From RGIG5675 sp050943435 (GTDB lineage: Bacteria; Bacillota; Clostridia; Oscillospirales; Ruminococcaceae): 64,000 nt of DNA. Position numbers and translations under genes: made by a program. Shown here piece after piece: positions 44,550-54,359 of this stretch (its first letter is position 1; each line of letters opens with the position of its first letter). The notes under the pieces were generated by a model. That model saw only the letters and a list, made by a program, of their open reading frames with translations, was not told the DNA's origin and did no database searches. The DNA is taken from the NCBI GenBank assembly GCA_050943435.1, contig JBMNPE010000001.1:1-64000 (forward strand), written 5' to 3'.

Positions 44550-45836
44550 CTATTCCTGCTCCGCCATCTTCCTGCGGTATTTCGTACTCATGTTCATGGC
44601 AATGCATCCGAGGATCAGTGCGATGAAGAACAGCACAGATGTCATGACGAAGGCTCCCCTGTAGGTCCCGGTGTTGTCGTAGATGGCCCCTATCGTGGAG
44701 AAGAGCCCTCCTCCAATAAGGCTGTTTGCCATCATCATCACGGACCAGATTTCGGAATAGTGCTCCTGGCCGACGACATGCTGCGCGAGCAGCGGGCACT
44801 GGACCGTATACATGCTGTTCCCGAGCCCCACGATGAACGAGGCCGGGTATGCATAGACCGGGTTCCTGAACGATGCAAACATCAGTCCGAATCCAAGCGC
44901 ATTCATGACCGCCCCGAAGGCCAGTCCTGCCTGGACGCTGATCCTGTCGTTTATCCTGCCGACGATTATGCTGCTTAGCATCGTGCCCAGCATCAGGCAG
45001 ATCTGTGCCATGGCCCCGAATGTAATGCTCTGGCCGAGCTCCATCGTGCAGAAGGTGTTGATGTAGTACGGGACGCCGCAGCCGTAGCTTATGAGGATGC
45101 AGGCAATCCACGCGATGTATACGAACGGAAGCCTGAAGGCCTGCTTCTTTGTGATCCCGGCGATGGACGCGGCCTTGAGATCGGATTTCATCTCCTCAGC
45201 CTCTGCATCCGTTGCACCGTACGGGGTAACCCCGACTTCCTCAGGGCGCCTTATCCAGATGAGGATGGCAGGGACGGAGATTACAAAGGCCATGATCCCG
45301 AGAACAAAATATGCTCTTCTCCACCCGTAGCCGGATATAAGGGCTGCAGACAGATAGGAATATCCAACCGAAGCTGCGCTGCCTATTGCGACTATGGATC
45401 CGAGGACAGTCCCGTTCTTCTTTTTAAACCACATGTTGATTATGATCGGCAGTGCCACAAACCCTGTGAAGGCGTTGCTTGCCCCGATCGTGGCGCCGGT
45501 TATATAGAAGAGATGGACATTGTTGAACGTCCCCATGGCGCATATGCTGACTGCCTGGACAGTCGCTGCAATGCCCATGACAAGGCCGATCTTCTTTCTG
45601 GTGAGAACCTTTGCAGCGACAGTGTATAGAAGAGCCATTGATATGGCGTTGATGCTAGTATACATGGTGAGCTCGCTCACCTTGCAGCCGAGATCAGTCA
45701 CAATGGGCGTTATGAAGTTGCCCATACAGGCGGCTACTGCACCTTCTACCCCGAGCTTAACGAGGATGCACGCGATGACTATCTTCCAGGCATAATGCAT
45801 CTTTCCTTTTCCGCCGGCTGCCGGTGTTTCTGACAT
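44550..45836 (-). CDS. MFS transporter, oxalate/formate antiporter-like (OFA) family
   Basis: A 428-residue transporter with 12 predicted spans in two bundles and a long cytosolic loop near residue 190-220. The WRRAYFVLG segment near 172 and the ADRIGR-like turn (VGRINDRIS) near 288 fit the major facilitator fold, and the N-terminal half resembles OFA-type monocarboxylate/oxalate exchangers. The substrate cannot be read from sequence. GATGAGGAC precedes the ATG. It is divergent from the ArsB-like transporter. Confidence 0.82.
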   Translation of the reverse strand: MSETPAAGGKGKMHYAWKIVIACILVKLGVEGAVAACMGNFITPIVTDLGCKVSELTMYTSINAISMALLYTVAAKVLTRKKIGLVMGIAATVQAVSICAMGTFNNVHLFYITGATIGASNAFTGFVALPIIINMWFKKKNGTVLGSIVAIGSAASVGYSYLSAALISGYGWRRAYFVLGIMAFVISVPAILIWIRRPEEVGVTPYGATDAEAEEMKSDLKAASIAGITKKQAFRLPFVYIAWIACILISYGCGVPYYINTFCTMELGQSITFGAMAQICLMLGTMLSSIIVGRINDRISVQAGLAFGAVMNALGFGLMFASFRNPVYAYPASFIVGLGNSMYTVQCPLLAQHVVGQEHYSEIWSVMMMANSLIGGGLFSTIGAIYDNTGTYRGAFVMTSVLFFIALILGCIAMNMSTKYRRKMAEQE

Positions 45837-46121
45837 GTCCTCATCTCCAATCAGATTTTTTGCGCATAGAATAAATAATAATTAAAATCACTGAAAAACA
45901 CAACTTGAAAATACAGGCCTGGGGGCGCACTGGAGCCGGTGGGGAAGAGCCCCGCGGATTTTACCGCTCAGGAGCAGTTAATCCCAGAGGGAGGGGCCTT
46001 TGATTCCCTTTTGCATGGCTGCAGGTCTGGAATGCATTGCGCCGGGTTGGTATAATTACATTTATACGCGCTGGAATTTACGGCTTATTGATTAACACTG
46101 CAGCCAAAAAGGGGACCTCAG
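45837..46121. promoter_or_regulatory. divergent promoter region between two transporter genes
   Basis: A 285-base gap. On the plus strand TGGTATAAT (46048-46056) is an extended -10 element for the 46122 gene. AT-rich sequence at 45860-45900 could hold the minus-strand promoter but no clear hexamers are assigned. No ORF or terminator is seen. Confidence 0.45.
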
Positions 46122-47396
46122 TTGAAGACAGCGGCAATAGTGCTTTTCATCGCGATGTACGCGGTGATGATATTCAAGACTAGCTGGCGGCTATATGCGG
46201 CGGCAGGCACCGCTGTTATTTTCCTCATACTCGGGATCATGCCCCTCGGGGGACTGTGGGAGGCAATCAACTGGAACGTCCTGATGATGATCACAGGCAC
46301 GATGATCATCGTGGACTTCTTCATAGAATCCCGCATGCCCAACAGGCTTGCTGACATTATCCTGAGCAAATCACCAAATGTCATGTGGGTGACCATTTTC
46401 ATGTCGATGTTCTCCGGCATAGTGTCGGCCTTCATAGACAACGTGGCTACGGTTCTCATGATTGCCCCGGTTGGTCTTGCGATATGCAGGAAGCTCGCCA
46501 TGAACCCTGTCCCGATGATACTCTGCATAGCAGTCTCCTCGAACCTGCAGGGTGCTGCAACCCTTGTAGGGGATACCACTTCAATAATGCTCGGCGCATA
46601 TGCGGACATGGACTTCATCGACTTCTTCTGGATGGATGGCAAGCCGGGGATGTTCTTTGCCGTCGAGCTGGGGGCTCTCGCAACCATCCCGATAATGATG
46701 ATCATGTTCCGCAAGGAGAAGCAGCCCGTAAAGGCCGACGAACCGGTAGAGGTGACTGATTACGGCCCGACGGCGGCTCTTGTGGGAGTAGTCGTTCTGC
46801 TCATCCTCGCATCCTTCATTGACAGCGACAAGAAGCCGGCCAACACCAACGGATATATCTGCATCGCGGTTGCAGTGGTCTGCATGGCAGTGCAGTGGAT
46901 AAAGAAGAAAAGCTTTGGAACTGTAAAACACGCCCTCAAGTCGATAGACTTCGAGACTCTGGGGCTTCTCACAAGCCTGTTCGTAGTCATTGGCGGGATA
47001 ACAGAAGTCGGCCTCATAGACGACATGGCCATGTTTATAAAGAAGATAGGCGGTGACAGCCTGTTCCTCCTCTATACGGTCATAGTATGGGGATCCGTGC
47101 TGATTTCCGCATTCGTGGACAACATACCGTATGTGGCGACGATGCTCCCGGTTATAAAGGGGGCCGCGTCACTTCTCGGAATCGACCCGGCGATTCTTTA
47201 CTTCGGACTCCTCAGCGGAGCGACCCTCGGGGGAAACCTGACCCCGATAGGGGCGTCGGCCAATATCACTGCTGTCGGAATCCTCAAGAAAAACGGATAT
47301 GTTGTATCATTCAAGGAATTTCCTAAAATCGGCGCACCATTCACTCTGACCGCAGTCACGGTGGGATATCTGTTCATATGGTTTGTATGGCATTGA
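46122..47396 (+). CDS. ArsB/NhaD/SLC13 superfamily ion transporter
   Basis: A 424-residue membrane protein with about 10-11 spans. The two re-entrant halves typical of the ion transporter superfamily are seen as SAFIDNVATVLMIAP near residue 104 and SAFVDNIPYVATMLP near 330, each an NVAT/NIPY-type motif, and GGNLTPIGASANI near 372. Such proteins are Na+/H+ antiporters, arsenite pumps or carboxylate carriers; no arsR or arsenic gene adjoins, so the substrate is open. Starts at TTG 46122, about eight bases after AAAGGGG. Confidence 0.82.
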   Translation: MKTAAIVLFIAMYAVMIFKTSWRLYAAAGTAVIFLILGIMPLGGLWEAINWNVLMMITGTMIIVDFFIESRMPNRLADIILSKSPNVMWVTIFMSMFSGIVSAFIDNVATVLMIAPVGLAICRKLAMNPVPMILCIAVSSNLQGAATLVGDTTSIMLGAYADMDFIDFFWMDGKPGMFFAVELGALATIPIMMIMFRKEKQPVKADEPVEVTDYGPTAALVGVVVLLILASFIDSDKKPANTNGYICIAVAVVCMAVQWIKKKSFGTVKHALKSIDFETLGLLTSLFVVIGGITEVGLIDDMAMFIKKIGGDSLFLLYTVIVWGSVLISAFVDNIPYVATMLPVIKGAASLLGIDPAILYFGLLSGATLGGNLTPIGASANITAVGILKKNGYVVSFKEFPKIGAPFTLTAVTVGYLFIWFVWH

Positions 47397-47457
47397 TATT
47401 TACTGCCGTCAGGCGGCCTTGTAAACCTGAATCTGTTTTATATCCCAGGGGGATTGG

Positions 47458-49434
47458 ATGAACCTTATGCCAAAAGAGATATCTCAAAAGAAACACAAAG
47501 TCGACATTATCCTATGTGCGGCAGGCAGCCTTTGGCTGGCTGTCGTTCTCATATTGTTCATAGCTGACGGCAGCATCGGTGTTGTCGACGGCATCGTCAC
47601 CGCTGCCATTGTCGGAGTCCTCACCGCCGCTTCCATGGTTATGAAGAGAAAATACCTGATATTCATTGCGGAAGCTGCAGTGAGCTATGCTGCAATCCAG
47701 ATGCTCACCTTCTCGGAATTCTCATGGAACTCCGAGGCAGGGGTGCTGCTGCATGTCTTCGGTGCGCTCTGGGTGCTGATGGTATATCTGCTTCTGTATG
47801 CGATTACAGGGAACATATTTGCAACCTCCTGCCTCTGTGCTGTTGCCGCAGTGGTCTACGGGCTTGTGAATTATTTCATGATGCTCTACAGGGGCAGGCA
47901 GTTCCTTGCGATAGACATACTGGCGGCCAGGACAGGGCTCAATGTCATCAGCGGATACAGCCTTGAACTCTCCGGAAAGGCCTGGATCATCTGCTCCGGA
48001 ATAGCAGCACAGCTCCTTCCAGCATTCGCGATATCCAGGGAGCAGCAGAAGCTCAGCAGGCGTGAGAGGACATGGACCAGGCTTTCTTGCGTTGCAATTC
48101 CTGCCATTTATGTGTATGTCTGCATCTGGACGAACATATACTACGATCTTGGCCTCAAGATGAGCTGGAACGACAACACCATGGATGAGAGCGCCGTCAT
48201 GTATTTTGTCGATACAACCAAAAGGCTGCAGGTAATTGCACCTTCTGGGTACAGCGACGAGGAGCTGGATGCGATAGACGAGTCAATTGAGAATGACACC
48301 GGCGACAGCTCATCGGACGTACAGCCCAACATCATTGCAATAATGTCGGAATCGTTCGCAGACCTCTCAATAGCGGGGGACTTCGAAACGAGCTCCGACG
48401 TGCTTTCGAATTTCTACTCCGTGCAGTCTGACAGCGTAGTGTACGGCTATACCGTGTCTTCCGTTTTCGGCGGAGGTACGGCCAACAGCGAATTTGAATT
48501 CCTCACATCTAACAGCATGGCCTTTGTCCCGGAGGGGTCAAACCCGTATCAGCAGTATTTCGACTATTCCAAGGAATCCCTTGTGTCTGTGCTGGAGGAG
48601 CAGGGGTATTCCACCCACGCAATGCATCCGTACTATTCGTCGGGCTGGAACAGGCCTGAGGTCTATGAGGCCCTTGGATTCGACACCACGATGTTCATCG
48701 AGGATTTCGGAAATGTTAGCTATTACAGGGGGCTCCCGGACGACGAATCCAATTTTGAGAACCTTATTGAAAAATACGAGGAATACACTGAATCCGAATC
48801 CGGGCCTGTATTCATCTTCGACATCACAATGCAGAACCACGGCGGATACCATACGACCAACTTTGACCCGACAGTCACCCTCACCGGAATGGAAGGGGAA
48901 TATACGCAGGCAGAGGAATATCTCTCATGCCTCGAAAAGAGCGACGAAGCCCTTGAACTCCTCATCTCATACTTCGAGGAGCAGGACGAGCCGGTGATAA
49001 TTCTGTTCTTCGGGGACCACTGGCCCCAGCTCAGCGACGGATTCTATGAATACCTGTTCGGGAGCAGCATCTCGTCCCTTGAGGGAGAAGACCTTGTGAC
49101 GGCACACATGTCCCCGTTCTTCATCTGGACGAATTACGATACCGGGACGGAAGCAGAGGACGTCGGGACGGTTTCAATCAACTACCTGGCTTCGATTCTT
49201 CTGGATACTGCGGATCTTGAGGAATCAGATTTCCAGTACTTCCTCGGCACAATAATGGAGTCATATCCGATCATCTATTCTGGCGGGATTATAGACAGCA
49301 GCGGAGTAATGTACGACGCTGATGATTCGTCATTCACTTACGACACCGCTATCGGAAAATACAAGATACTGGAGTACAACTACCTGTTTGACCCACAGGG
49401 CTACAGGAAGGACATCTTCGGACTAAAATCCTGA
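47458..49434 (+). CDS. LTA synthase family sulfatase-fold membrane protein
   Basis: A 658-residue protein with five N-terminal spans (about residues 17-220) and an extracellular sulfatase-type catalytic domain (about 280-620). The metal site begins with NIIAIMSESFADL near residue 285, the catalytic threonine lies in FGGGTANSEFEFL near 342, and FDITMQNHGGYH and FFGDHWPQL complete the site. LtaS enzymes transfer glycerol phosphate from phosphatidylglycerol to envelope polymers. The domain order and size match LtaS-like proteins of Clostridia; the exact polymer is unknown. It has a YfhO-type neighbour 5 kb upstream. Confidence 0.88.
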   Translation: MNLMPKEISQKKHKVDIILCAAGSLWLAVVLILFIADGSIGVVDGIVTAAIVGVLTAASMVMKRKYLIFIAEAAVSYAAIQMLTFSEFSWNSEAGVLLHVFGALWVLMVYLLLYAITGNIFATSCLCAVAAVVYGLVNYFMMLYRGRQFLAIDILAARTGLNVISGYSLELSGKAWIICSGIAAQLLPAFAISREQQKLSRRERTWTRLSCVAIPAIYVYVCIWTNIYYDLGLKMSWNDNTMDESAVMYFVDTTKRLQVIAPSGYSDEELDAIDESIENDTGDSSSDVQPNIIAIMSESFADLSIAGDFETSSDVLSNFYSVQSDSVVYGYTVSSVFGGGTANSEFEFLTSNSMAFVPEGSNPYQQYFDYSKESLVSVLEEQGYSTHAMHPYYSSGWNRPEVYEALGFDTTMFIEDFGNVSYYRGLPDDESNFENLIEKYEEYTESESGPVFIFDITMQNHGGYHTTNFDPTVTLTGMEGEYTQAEEYLSCLEKSDEALELLISYFEEQDEPVIILFFGDHWPQLSDGFYEYLFGSSISSLEGEDLVTAHMSPFFIWTNYDTGTEAEDVGTVSINYLASILLDTADLEESDFQYFLGTIMESYPIIYSGGIIDSSGVMYDADDSSFTYDTAIGKYKILEYNYLFDPQGYRKDIFGLKS

Positions 49435-49490
49435 CACAATTTCCCGATGCCGGCCTGCAGCTTCTCCCGAGGGGAGGGCAGGGTCTCTCA

Positions 49491-49499
49491 TGCTATAAT
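49491..49499 (+). promoter_or_regulatory. extended -10 promoter of rarA
   Basis: TGCTATAAT, the same nine bases as at 1611, without a clear -35, 29 bases before the chosen ATG. Confidence 0.55.
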
Positions 49500-49527
49500 G
49501 TTTCTGTCCGTATTGGAGGAAGCACGC

Positions 49528-50844
49528 ATGGATCAGTACACGCTCGGAATGACCAATGAAATGCAGCCGCTCGCTGACAGGCTGCGCCCGCAGACCCTCG
49601 ACGAATTCGTGGGCCAGAAGCAGCTTGTCGGAGAGGGGAAGGTGCTGCGCAGGCTCATCGAGAAGGACCAGATTTCTTCCATGATATTCTGGGGCCCTCC
49701 CGGGGTGGGGAAGACTACCCTGGCGAGAATAATCGCCAACAGCACCAAGGCCACATTCATAAATTTCTCTGCCGTGACAAGCGGAATAAAAGAGATCCGG
49801 AGCGTCATGGAAAAGGCCGACCAGAACCGCAGGTTCGGCGAGAGGACCATTGTTTTCGTGGATGAAATCCACAGGTTCAACAAGGCGCAGCAGGATGCTT
49901 TTCTGCCGTTTGTGGAAAAGGGCTCGATCATACTGATAGGAGCCACCACGGAGAATCCGTCATTTGAGGTGAACAGCGCTCTGCTGTCGAGGTGCAAGGT
50001 CTTTGTGCTCCAGGCTCTGGAGCCCTCAGACATAGAGATTCTCCTCAAAAGGGCGATCAGCGACCCGAGGGGATTCGGAAACCAGAAAATAGACATGTCC
50101 GACGAACTCATCGGGATCATTGCCAATTTCTCAAACGGGGACGCCAGGACGGCCCTGTCTACGCTTGAAATGGTGATCCTCAACAGCGATACGGACGAGG
50201 ACGGGACTGTCAGGGTCAAAAAAGAGACGATAGAGCAGTGCACTTCCAAGAAGTCTCTTCTTTACGACAAGAACGGGGAAGAGCACTACAACCTCATATC
50301 AGCACTGCACAAGTCAATGAGGAATTCGGATCCCGACGCCGCAGTATACTGGCTTGCGAGGATGCTGGAGGCCGGGGAGGACCCGCTGTACATAGCAAGG
50401 CGCGTGATAAGATTTTCTAGCGAGGACGTAGGGCTCGCCGACCCGAGGGCTATGGAGATAGCAGTTGCGGCATATCAGGCGTGCCACTTTATCGGGATGC
50501 CCGAATGCAGCGTGAATCTCACCGAGGCGGTCGTCTACATGGCGATGGCCCCCAAGTCAAACGCAATGGACGTGGCATACATGGAGGCCAGCGCGGACGC
50601 CAAGAACCAGCTCGACGAGCCAGTGCCTCTGGTCATCAGGAATGCCCCGACAAAGCTCATGGAGGACCTCGACTACGGAAAGGGATACCAGTATGCCCAC
50701 GACAATCCGGACAAGCTCACCAGCATGAAATGCCTCCCGGATTCACTCGAGGGAAGGGAATACTACAGGCCCACGGAACAGGGGCTGGAATCGAGGTACA
50801 AGGCCAGGCTCGAGCAGATAAAAAAGTGGAAGAAAGAGCACTGA
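49528..50844 (+). CDS. rarA: replication-associated recombination protein A (RarA/MgsA)
   Basis: A 438-residue AAA+ ATPase acting at stalled replication forks with SSB. The N-terminal LADRLRPQTLDEFVGQ segment, Walker A GPPGVGKTT near residue 56, Walker B VFVDEIHRFN near 110 and sensor-1 GATTEN near 138 are all present, followed by the lid and tetramerisation domains. GGAGGA lies before ATG 49528; the frame extends to 49447 but that part is non-conserved and the -10 element falls inside it. Confidence 0.95.
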   Translation: MDQYTLGMTNEMQPLADRLRPQTLDEFVGQKQLVGEGKVLRRLIEKDQISSMIFWGPPGVGKTTLARIIANSTKATFINFSAVTSGIKEIRSVMEKADQNRRFGERTIVFVDEIHRFNKAQQDAFLPFVEKGSIILIGATTENPSFEVNSALLSRCKVFVLQALEPSDIEILLKRAISDPRGFGNQKIDMSDELIGIIANFSNGDARTALSTLEMVILNSDTDEDGTVRVKKETIEQCTSKKSLLYDKNGEEHYNLISALHKSMRNSDPDAAVYWLARMLEAGEDPLYIARRVIRFSSEDVGLADPRAMEIAVAAYQACHFIGMPECSVNLTEAVVYMAMAPKSNAMDVAYMEASADAKNQLDEPVPLVIRNAPTKLMEDLDYGKGYQYAHDNPDKLTSMKCLPDSLEGREYYRPTEQGLESRYKARLEQIKKWKKEH

Positions 50845-50864
50845 AATAATCCGGTGCATATGGA

Positions 50865-50897
50865 AATCCCGGCAGCTTTGGGACTGCCGGGATTTTC
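50865..50897. terminator. bidirectional terminator between rarA and the iron alcohol dehydrogenase
   Basis: AATCCCGGCAG (50865-50875) pairs with CTGCCGGGATT (50884-50894) across eight bases, followed by TT and a T-rich stretch. Confidence 0.85.
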
Positions 50898-50928
50898 ACA
50901 TATAGGAGAGAAAAATGTGGAAAGCTGA

Positions 50929-52146
50929 TTAGAAGTCGACTTCTGTGTCGTAGTAGCAGGCCTTGAGGAGGTCCTCCATCTCTTTCTGGCTCGGCTGACG
51001 CGGATTGGAAGGAGTGCATGCATCCTTGATTGCGTTGGCAGCGATGTCAGGAAGCCTCTCGAGAAATACGTTCTCAGGAACGAAGCCCTGCTCTGTCGGA
51101 TAGCTGTCTGCGCCGTAGTTCTTGATGCAGTGCGGGATGTTCAGCTTGTCGTTCATGCCCCTCAGATACTTGATGAGGTTTGCAACCTTCTCGTTGTCAT
51201 TGGCTCCGCCGAGTCCCATGTAGTCGACGATGACGCCGTATCTCTTGAGTGCCTCAGGATTCTTGGCGTTGAATGCTATGACCTTCGGGAGGTACATTGC
51301 ATTGGCTGCGCCGTGGATTATGTGTGCACCGTAGTCTGCGAATGCAGCGCCGGTCTTGTGTGCCATGGAGTGAACGATTCCGAGGAGGGCGTTTGAGAAA
51401 GCCATTCCGGCGAGGCACTGTGCGTTATGCATCCTGTCGCGGGCTTCCATGTTTCCGTTGTAGGAATCAATGAGGTCGGCCTTGATCATCTCGATCGCAT
51501 GGATTGCGAGAGGATCTGTGAAGTCGCAGTGAGCTGTGGAAACATAAGCTTCAATTGCATGGGTAAGAGCATCCATACCGGTGTGGGCAACGAGCTTCTT
51601 GGGCATTGTCTCTGCCAGTTCGGGGTCGACGATTGCCACATCAGGAGTGATCTCAAAGTCAGCTATAGGATACTTGATGCCCTTCTTGTAGTCTGTGATG
51701 ATGGAGAAGGCTGTGACTTCGGTGGCCGTTCCGGAAGTGGAGGAAACAGCGCAGAAATGGGCTTTCTTCCTGAGCTCGGGGATTCCGAACACCTTGCACA
51801 TATCCTCGAATGTGCACTCAGGATGCTCGTACTTGATCCACATTGCCTTTGCAGCGTCGATCGGGGAACCACCGCCGATTGCGACTATCCAGTCAGGCTG
51901 GAACTCTTCCATGACGGCTGCACCCTTCATGACCGTGTCGACAGAAGGATCTGACTCGATTCCCTCGAACAGCTTGACTTCCATTCCGGCTTCCTTGAGG
52001 TAATTCTCGGCCTTGTCGAGGAATCCGAACCTCTTCATGGAGCCTCCGCCGACGCAGATTATAGCCTTCTTGCCCTTGAGCGTCTTGAGCGCTTCAAGAG
52101 AACCTTTTCCGTGATAAACATCCCTTGGTAATGTGAACCTTTGCAT
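50929..52146 (-). CDS. iron-containing alcohol dehydrogenase
   Basis: A 405-residue NAD(P)-dependent dehydrogenase of the iron-containing family. The Rossmann-like domain has IAIGGGSPIDAAKA near residue 90 and STSGTATEVT near 138; metal-site residues fall in HTGMDALTHAIEAY near 195 and GIVHSMAHKTGAAF near 260-275. It resembles butanol/1,3-propanediol-type enzymes used to dispose of reducing equivalents in fermentation; substrate uncertain. It has its own promoter and GTAGGAGGG ribosome binding site, and is monocistronic. Confidence 0.92.
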   Translation of the reverse strand: MQRFTLPRDVYHGKGSLEALKTLKGKKAIICVGGGSMKRFGFLDKAENYLKEAGMEVKLFEGIESDPSVDTVMKGAAVMEEFQPDWIVAIGGGSPIDAAKAMWIKYEHPECTFEDMCKVFGIPELRKKAHFCAVSSTSGTATEVTAFSIITDYKKGIKYPIADFEITPDVAIVDPELAETMPKKLVAHTGMDALTHAIEAYVSTAHCDFTDPLAIHAIEMIKADLIDSYNGNMEARDRMHNAQCLAGMAFSNALLGIVHSMAHKTGAAFADYGAHIIHGAANAMYLPKVIAFNAKNPEALKRYGVIVDYMGLGGANDNEKVANLIKYLRGMNDKLNIPHCIKNYGADSYPTEQGFVPENVFLERLPDIAANAIKDACTPSNPRQPSQKEMEDLLKACYYDTEVDF

Positions 52147-52196
52147 GATAACCCTCCTACAAATATCTCGATAATTTTCTATCGGTTAACGCCTAT

Positions 52197-52225
52197 ATAA
52201 TAAATACTTTTAAAACGGAAATCAA
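52197..52225 (-). promoter_or_regulatory. promoter of the iron alcohol dehydrogenase
   Basis: On the minus strand TTGATT (52225-52220), 17 bases, TATTAT (52202-52197). A short inverted repeat (GATA-N6-TATC near 52168-52183) lies in the leader. Confidence 0.6.
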
Positions 52226-52249
52226 TACATAATTATCGAAAATAATCAT

Positions 52250-52277
52250 AAAAAAAGAAGTTGAAACAGGTGTTTCA
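52250..52277 (-). terminator. terminator of the cls operon
   Basis: On the minus strand TGAAAC (52277-52272), ACCT, GTTTCA (52267-52262), then ACTTC and a run of seven T. The cls stop codon is inside the stem. Confidence 0.6.
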
Positions 52278-53852
52278 CATTAGAGGGGAGAGAATCCTCA
52301 GGATTGCGCGCTCGGCGATCACGAGCGGCGCGGCGTCCTTTTTGTATTTGTCCGAGACATTCTCGCACTTATCGAACGTCTCGAGGAAATCCTTCTTGAC
52401 GTCAAGAACTGCCTGGCAGTCGTAGAACGCACAGCCGTCCTCAAAGCACTGATAGAGGCTCCTGAAGTCCATGTTGAACGTCCCGCACTCAGCTATGACG
52501 TCGTCCGACACGCAGCACTTCGCGTGAATGAAGCCGGGTGTGTATTCGTACACCTTTATCCCTGCCTCCACGAGGCTGTGGTAATAGGAGCGCGTCACGC
52601 GGTAGACAAGGTTCTTGTCGGGTATCCCCGGGGTTATTATCCTTACGTCCACGCCTCGCTTTGCCGCAAGGGTGAGCGCGTTCTTCATCTCGTCAGAAAT
52701 GACCAGGTACGGCGTCATGAAGTAGACGTAGTTGACTGAGGAGTCAATGATCTGGATGTAAAGGTTTTCCGAAACCTGCTCATTGTCTATGGGGCTGTCG
52801 ACGAAGGGCTGCACAAACATGCCTTCGGAAGAATCATCCCCGCTCACGGGCGGGAAATAGAAGTCGTACGGGCGGCTCTCCACCTGCTTTCCGCGGACCC
52901 TGACTCCGTCCCACATCTCGAGGAAGGATGCAGTGAAGTTCTGGGCCGCCCTGCCGCGGATCCTGACACCGGTGTCCTTCCAGTGCCCGTATGGATGCAC
53001 TATGTTGAAATACCTGTCCGCCAGGTTGTATCCGCCCGTATATGCTACCTTTCCGTCGATCACCATGATCTTGCGGTGGTCTCTGTAATTGAGGAACCAG
53101 TTGAAGAAAGGAGTGAACGGGTTGTATACGCGGCACTGTATCCCGTAGGATTTCATCTTCTTTATGAACCTGGTGTTTATAAAGCTGATGCTGCCGACGT
53201 CATCGTAGAGAATCCTCACCTCTACGCCTTCTTCCACTTTTTTCTTGAGCACTGCCAGCACCCTTGAGAACGCATTGGCATCCTCAATGGCGAAGTACTC
53301 CATGAATATGTACTTCTTTGCCTTCTTGAGCTCTTCTATCTGGTCGAGGAGGGCCGTGGAGGCAGCGCTGAAGTATGTAGTTTCGGAATCGTCATGCAGC
53401 GGATACCCGGAGTATCTGCTGAGGTAGCTGGATATCATTCCCAGGCGGGAGTTCTTCTCATGAAGTCTGTTTTTCTCGGCGGTATCGTCCGGAAGATACG
53501 GCTTCAGTTCGGACTCGAGCTTTTCGTAGCGGCGGCGCATGCGCTTTGCCGAGGACGTGAGCCCGAGCACTATATAGAGAGCAGTCCCTGTGAGCGGCAT
53601 GACCGCGATGAGGACGATCCAGGGTATTTTCATCTCCGAATTCTTGTTCTGCCCGTATATAGCTATGGCCAGCACCACTGCCGCGATCCTGAGGATGAGG
53701 TTCACGTACTCGAAATAGGCATTGAGCCCTAGAAGCAGCGAGACCATGAACCATCCCTCGAGGACGAGCACGGCCGCAACTATAACAAGCCTGACGATGC
53801 CGTTGCGGAACAGCAGGCTGCGGTTGACTATCCTGTTTTTAGCCTTCTTCAT
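52275..53852 (-). CDS. cls: cardiolipin synthase
   Basis: A 525-residue phospholipase D-superfamily enzyme that joins two phosphatidylglycerols into cardiolipin. Two or three N-terminal membrane spans (about residues 15-75) precede the catalytic part. Both HKD motifs are intact: HRKIMVIDGK near residue 257 and HAKCCVSDD near 443, each HxKxxxxD. The start overlaps the CYTH gene stop by four bases, so the two are translationally coupled. Length fits bacterial Cls. Last gene of a five-gene minus-strand operon. Confidence 0.95.
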   Translation of the reverse strand: MKKAKNRIVNRSLLFRNGIVRLVIVAAVLVLEGWFMVSLLLGLNAYFEYVNLILRIAAVVLAIAIYGQNKNSEMKIPWIVLIAVMPLTGTALYIVLGLTSSAKRMRRRYEKLESELKPYLPDDTAEKNRLHEKNSRLGMISSYLSRYSGYPLHDDSETTYFSAASTALLDQIEELKKAKKYIFMEYFAIEDANAFSRVLAVLKKKVEEGVEVRILYDDVGSISFINTRFIKKMKSYGIQCRVYNPFTPFFNWFLNYRDHRKIMVIDGKVAYTGGYNLADRYFNIVHPYGHWKDTGVRIRGRAAQNFTASFLEMWDGVRVRGKQVESRPYDFYFPPVSGDDSSEGMFVQPFVDSPIDNEQVSENLYIQIIDSSVNYVYFMTPYLVISDEMKNALTLAAKRGVDVRIITPGIPDKNLVYRVTRSYYHSLVEAGIKVYEYTPGFIHAKCCVSDDVIAECGTFNMDFRSLYQCFEDGCAFYDCQAVLDVKKDFLETFDKCENVSDKYKKDAAPLVIAERAILRILSPLM

Positions 53853-54352
53853 TCTCCTGAAACCGGCTTTCTGGTCCTGAGCCAGTACTCTCCCATGGAG
53901 GAGCCGGGGACTTCAGTGACGTCATCCCTCAGATAATCCCCGAGTCCGTGGGCAGAGGGGTCCCATTCCCGGGCTTCTTTCTCCGTGCCGAATTCTATTT
54001 CGGCGTACCAGAACTCTGTCGGCATGCCCTCATCCACATGGTTTACCTCGAGCTTCATCCCGTCGGGAGTGAGGTACACCCTGCGTATCTTGCCTATGAG
54101 CGGGAGGCCGATCAGGTCCTCTATCTCGGAAAATTTCCCCTGGCTTATCTCTATCTCGATCTCTTTCCTCACAAGGCCTCTGCCGGATTTGAGGCACAGT
54201 ATGTATTTCGGAGGCTTCCCGGATGGCTTTTCCTCCCTTATCCTGACTGTCGGCCTCACAGTTACATAGCCCTGCTTCATCTCATATTCGCCTATGAGAG
54301 GCACAGTGTCATCCGGCCATCCGTGGACCATCCATTTTCTCTCAATCTCCAT
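53849..54352 (-). CDS. CYTH domain protein (triphosphate tunnel metalloenzyme fold)
   Basis: A 167-residue CYTH protein. The diagnostic ExExK motif is at the N-terminus (E2-I-E4-R-K6), followed by the YVTVRPTVRIREE and KYILCLKSG strands and YAEIEFGTEKEA near residue 118, giving the alternating acidic/basic strands of the tunnel fold. Family members hydrolyse triphosphates (inorganic or thiamine triphosphate) or make cAMP; bacterial stand-alone members of this size are mostly tripolyphosphatases. It sits seven bases after a nucleoside phosphorylase and overlaps cls. Confidence 0.85.
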   Translation of the reverse strand: MEIERKWMVHGWPDDTVPLIGEYEMKQGYVTVRPTVRIREEKPSGKPPKYILCLKSGRGLVRKEIEIEISQGKFSEIEDLIGLPLIGKIRRVYLTPDGMKLEVNHVDEGMPTEFWYAEIEFGTEKEAREWDPSAHGLGDYLRDDVTEVPGSSMGEYWLRTRKPVSGE

Positions 54353-54359
54353 AGGCAGT

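Noticed and set aside
48494..48997. Arg/Thr/Ser-rich 167-residue frame inside the LtaS-like gene
   Set aside because: It is out of frame with a gene having intact sulfatase motifs, and its composition is typical of a shifted reading frame.
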